Shown: positions 5,915 through 6,467 of the stretch, one piece after another
Layout of the letters: each line of letters begins with the position of its first letter
Numbering within the stretch: position 1 is the first letter of the stretch
NCBI GenBank assembly: GCA_947178655.1
Contig: CAMWZB010000059.1
Coordinates: forward strand, 1 to 6,467
Length of the DNA stretch: 6,467 nt
Direction: 5' to 3'
Origin: an uncultured Porphyromonadaceae bacterium
GTDB taxonomy: Bacteria > Bacteroidota > Bacteroidia > Bacteroidales > Muribaculaceae
Notes under the pieces: generated by a model
The model's database searches: none
The model's input: the letters and a program-made list of their open reading frames with translations, nothing else
Told to the model about the DNA's origin: nothing
Translations under genes and position numbers: made by a program

Positions 5915-6467
5915 TTATTCGCCCTTGATGGCTGCAACGCCGGGGAGCACCTTGCCCTCGATGGCTTCGAGGAGAGCGCCGCCGCCGGTGGATACATACG
6001 AAACTTCGTCGGCGAGACCGAACTTGTTCACGCATGCCACGGAGTCGCCGCCGCCTACGAGCGAGAAAGCGCCTTCCTTGGTGGCTTCAACCACAGCATC
6101 GGCGATAGCGCGGCTGCCTGCGGTGAAGTTGTCGAATTCGAATACACCGGCAGGACCGTTCCAGAGGATAGTCTTCGAGCCCTTGATGGCTTTTGCGAAA
6201 TTCTCGCGGGTCTTGGGACCTGCGTCCATGCCTTCCCATCCTTCGGGAATCTCCATGACGGAGCAAATCTGAGTGTTGCAGTCGTTGCTGAATGCGTCAC
6301 CTGCCACGCAGTCGGTGCCGAGAATGAGGTTTACGCCTTTTTCCTTGGCCTTGGCGATGATGTCGAGGGCGAGCTGGAGTTTGTCAGCCTCGCAGATCGA
6401 CGAGCCTACGTGACCGCGGAGCGCGCCGGCTAAGGTGTAAGTCTTGCCGCCGCAGAGGATGGGGTGG
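5915..6467 (-). CDS. pgk: Phosphoglycerate kinase, C-terminal part (runs off the right edge)
   Basis: The open frame has no stop from the right edge of the window down to the TAA at 5915, giving 183 residues. Phosphoglycerate kinase makes ATP and 3-phosphoglycerate from 1,3-bisphosphoglycerate and ADP in glycolysis, in the cytoplasm. The whole visible part is the C-terminal, nucleotide-binding domain. It holds [14 protein letters not shown] near the edge, then [49 protein letters not shown] and [17 protein letters not shown], all classic Pgk segments for ADP and phosphate binding. The Bacteroides enzyme is about 419 residues, so rather more than half lies outside the window. A GTG at 6307 is internal, not a start, because the conserved sequence continues upstream. 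The methyltransferase gene follows on the same strand. One position, Lys in CGGKTYT, is Met in the Bacteroides enzyme as I recall it. Confidence 0.97.
   Translation of the reverse strand, partial: HPILCGGKTYTLAGALRGHVGSSICEADKLQLALDIIAKAKEKGVNLILGTDCVAGDAFSNDCNTQICSVMEIPEGWEGMDAGPKTRENFAKAIKGSKTILWNGPAGVFEFDNFTAGSRAIADAVVEATKEGAFSLVGGGDSVACVNKFGLADEVSYVSTGGGALLEAIEGKVLPGVAAIKGE

Overview
This window reads as a stretch of ordinary chromosome from a member of the Bacteroidota, most likely the Bacteroidales and plausibly a Muribaculaceae-like gut lineage (the family is a guess). Three things suggest this. Several genes have Bacteroides-type promoters: a -7 box of the form TAnnTTTG, in two cases with a TTG-type -33 box 20 bases upstream, and without clear Shine-Dalgarno sequences. 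The 3-phosphoglycerate kinase closely resembles, from memory, the Bacteroides enzyme. The window also holds a THUMP-like methyltransferase of a type common in this phylum. I see no mobile element, tRNA, rRNA or CRISPR array.

Layout, left to right. (1) The 5' part of a minus-strand gene for a small membrane-anchored protein runs off the left edge (1-284). (2) After a divergent intergenic region comes a plus-strand fluoride channel gene, crcB (461-841), with a good promoter. (3) A strong hairpin with a U-tract on the minus strand separates it from the convergent 475-residue MFS transporter (919-2346), which resembles eukaryotic MFSD1. (4) A divergent 176-base region holds the transporter promoter and a set of nested inverted repeats. 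It leads to a secreted outer-membrane beta-barrel protein (2523-3176). (5) hisS, histidyl-tRNA synthetase (3234-4595), has its own promoter, whose -7 box is one arm of a perfect 18-base inverted repeat. (6) A THUMP-like class I methyltransferase (4601-5839, minus) converges on hisS with only 5 bases between the stop codons. (7) The C-terminal 183 residues of Pgk (5915-6467, minus) run off the right edge. Pgk is upstream of the methyltransferase on the same strand, and a perfect 10-bp hairpin lies between them.

The genes are mostly single units rather than one pathway: ion detoxification (crcB), solute transport, an envelope protein, translation (hisS), a methyltransferase of unassigned substrate, and glycolysis (pgk). 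The only same-strand pair likely to share transcription is pgk followed by the methyltransferase, with the hairpin acting as a full or partial terminator. The points most worth following up are the MFSD1-like transporter with its conserved acidic and basic membrane residues, the DPARR methyltransferase, and the palindromic or hairpin structures at three gene starts. I did not find a convincing new multi-gene system.
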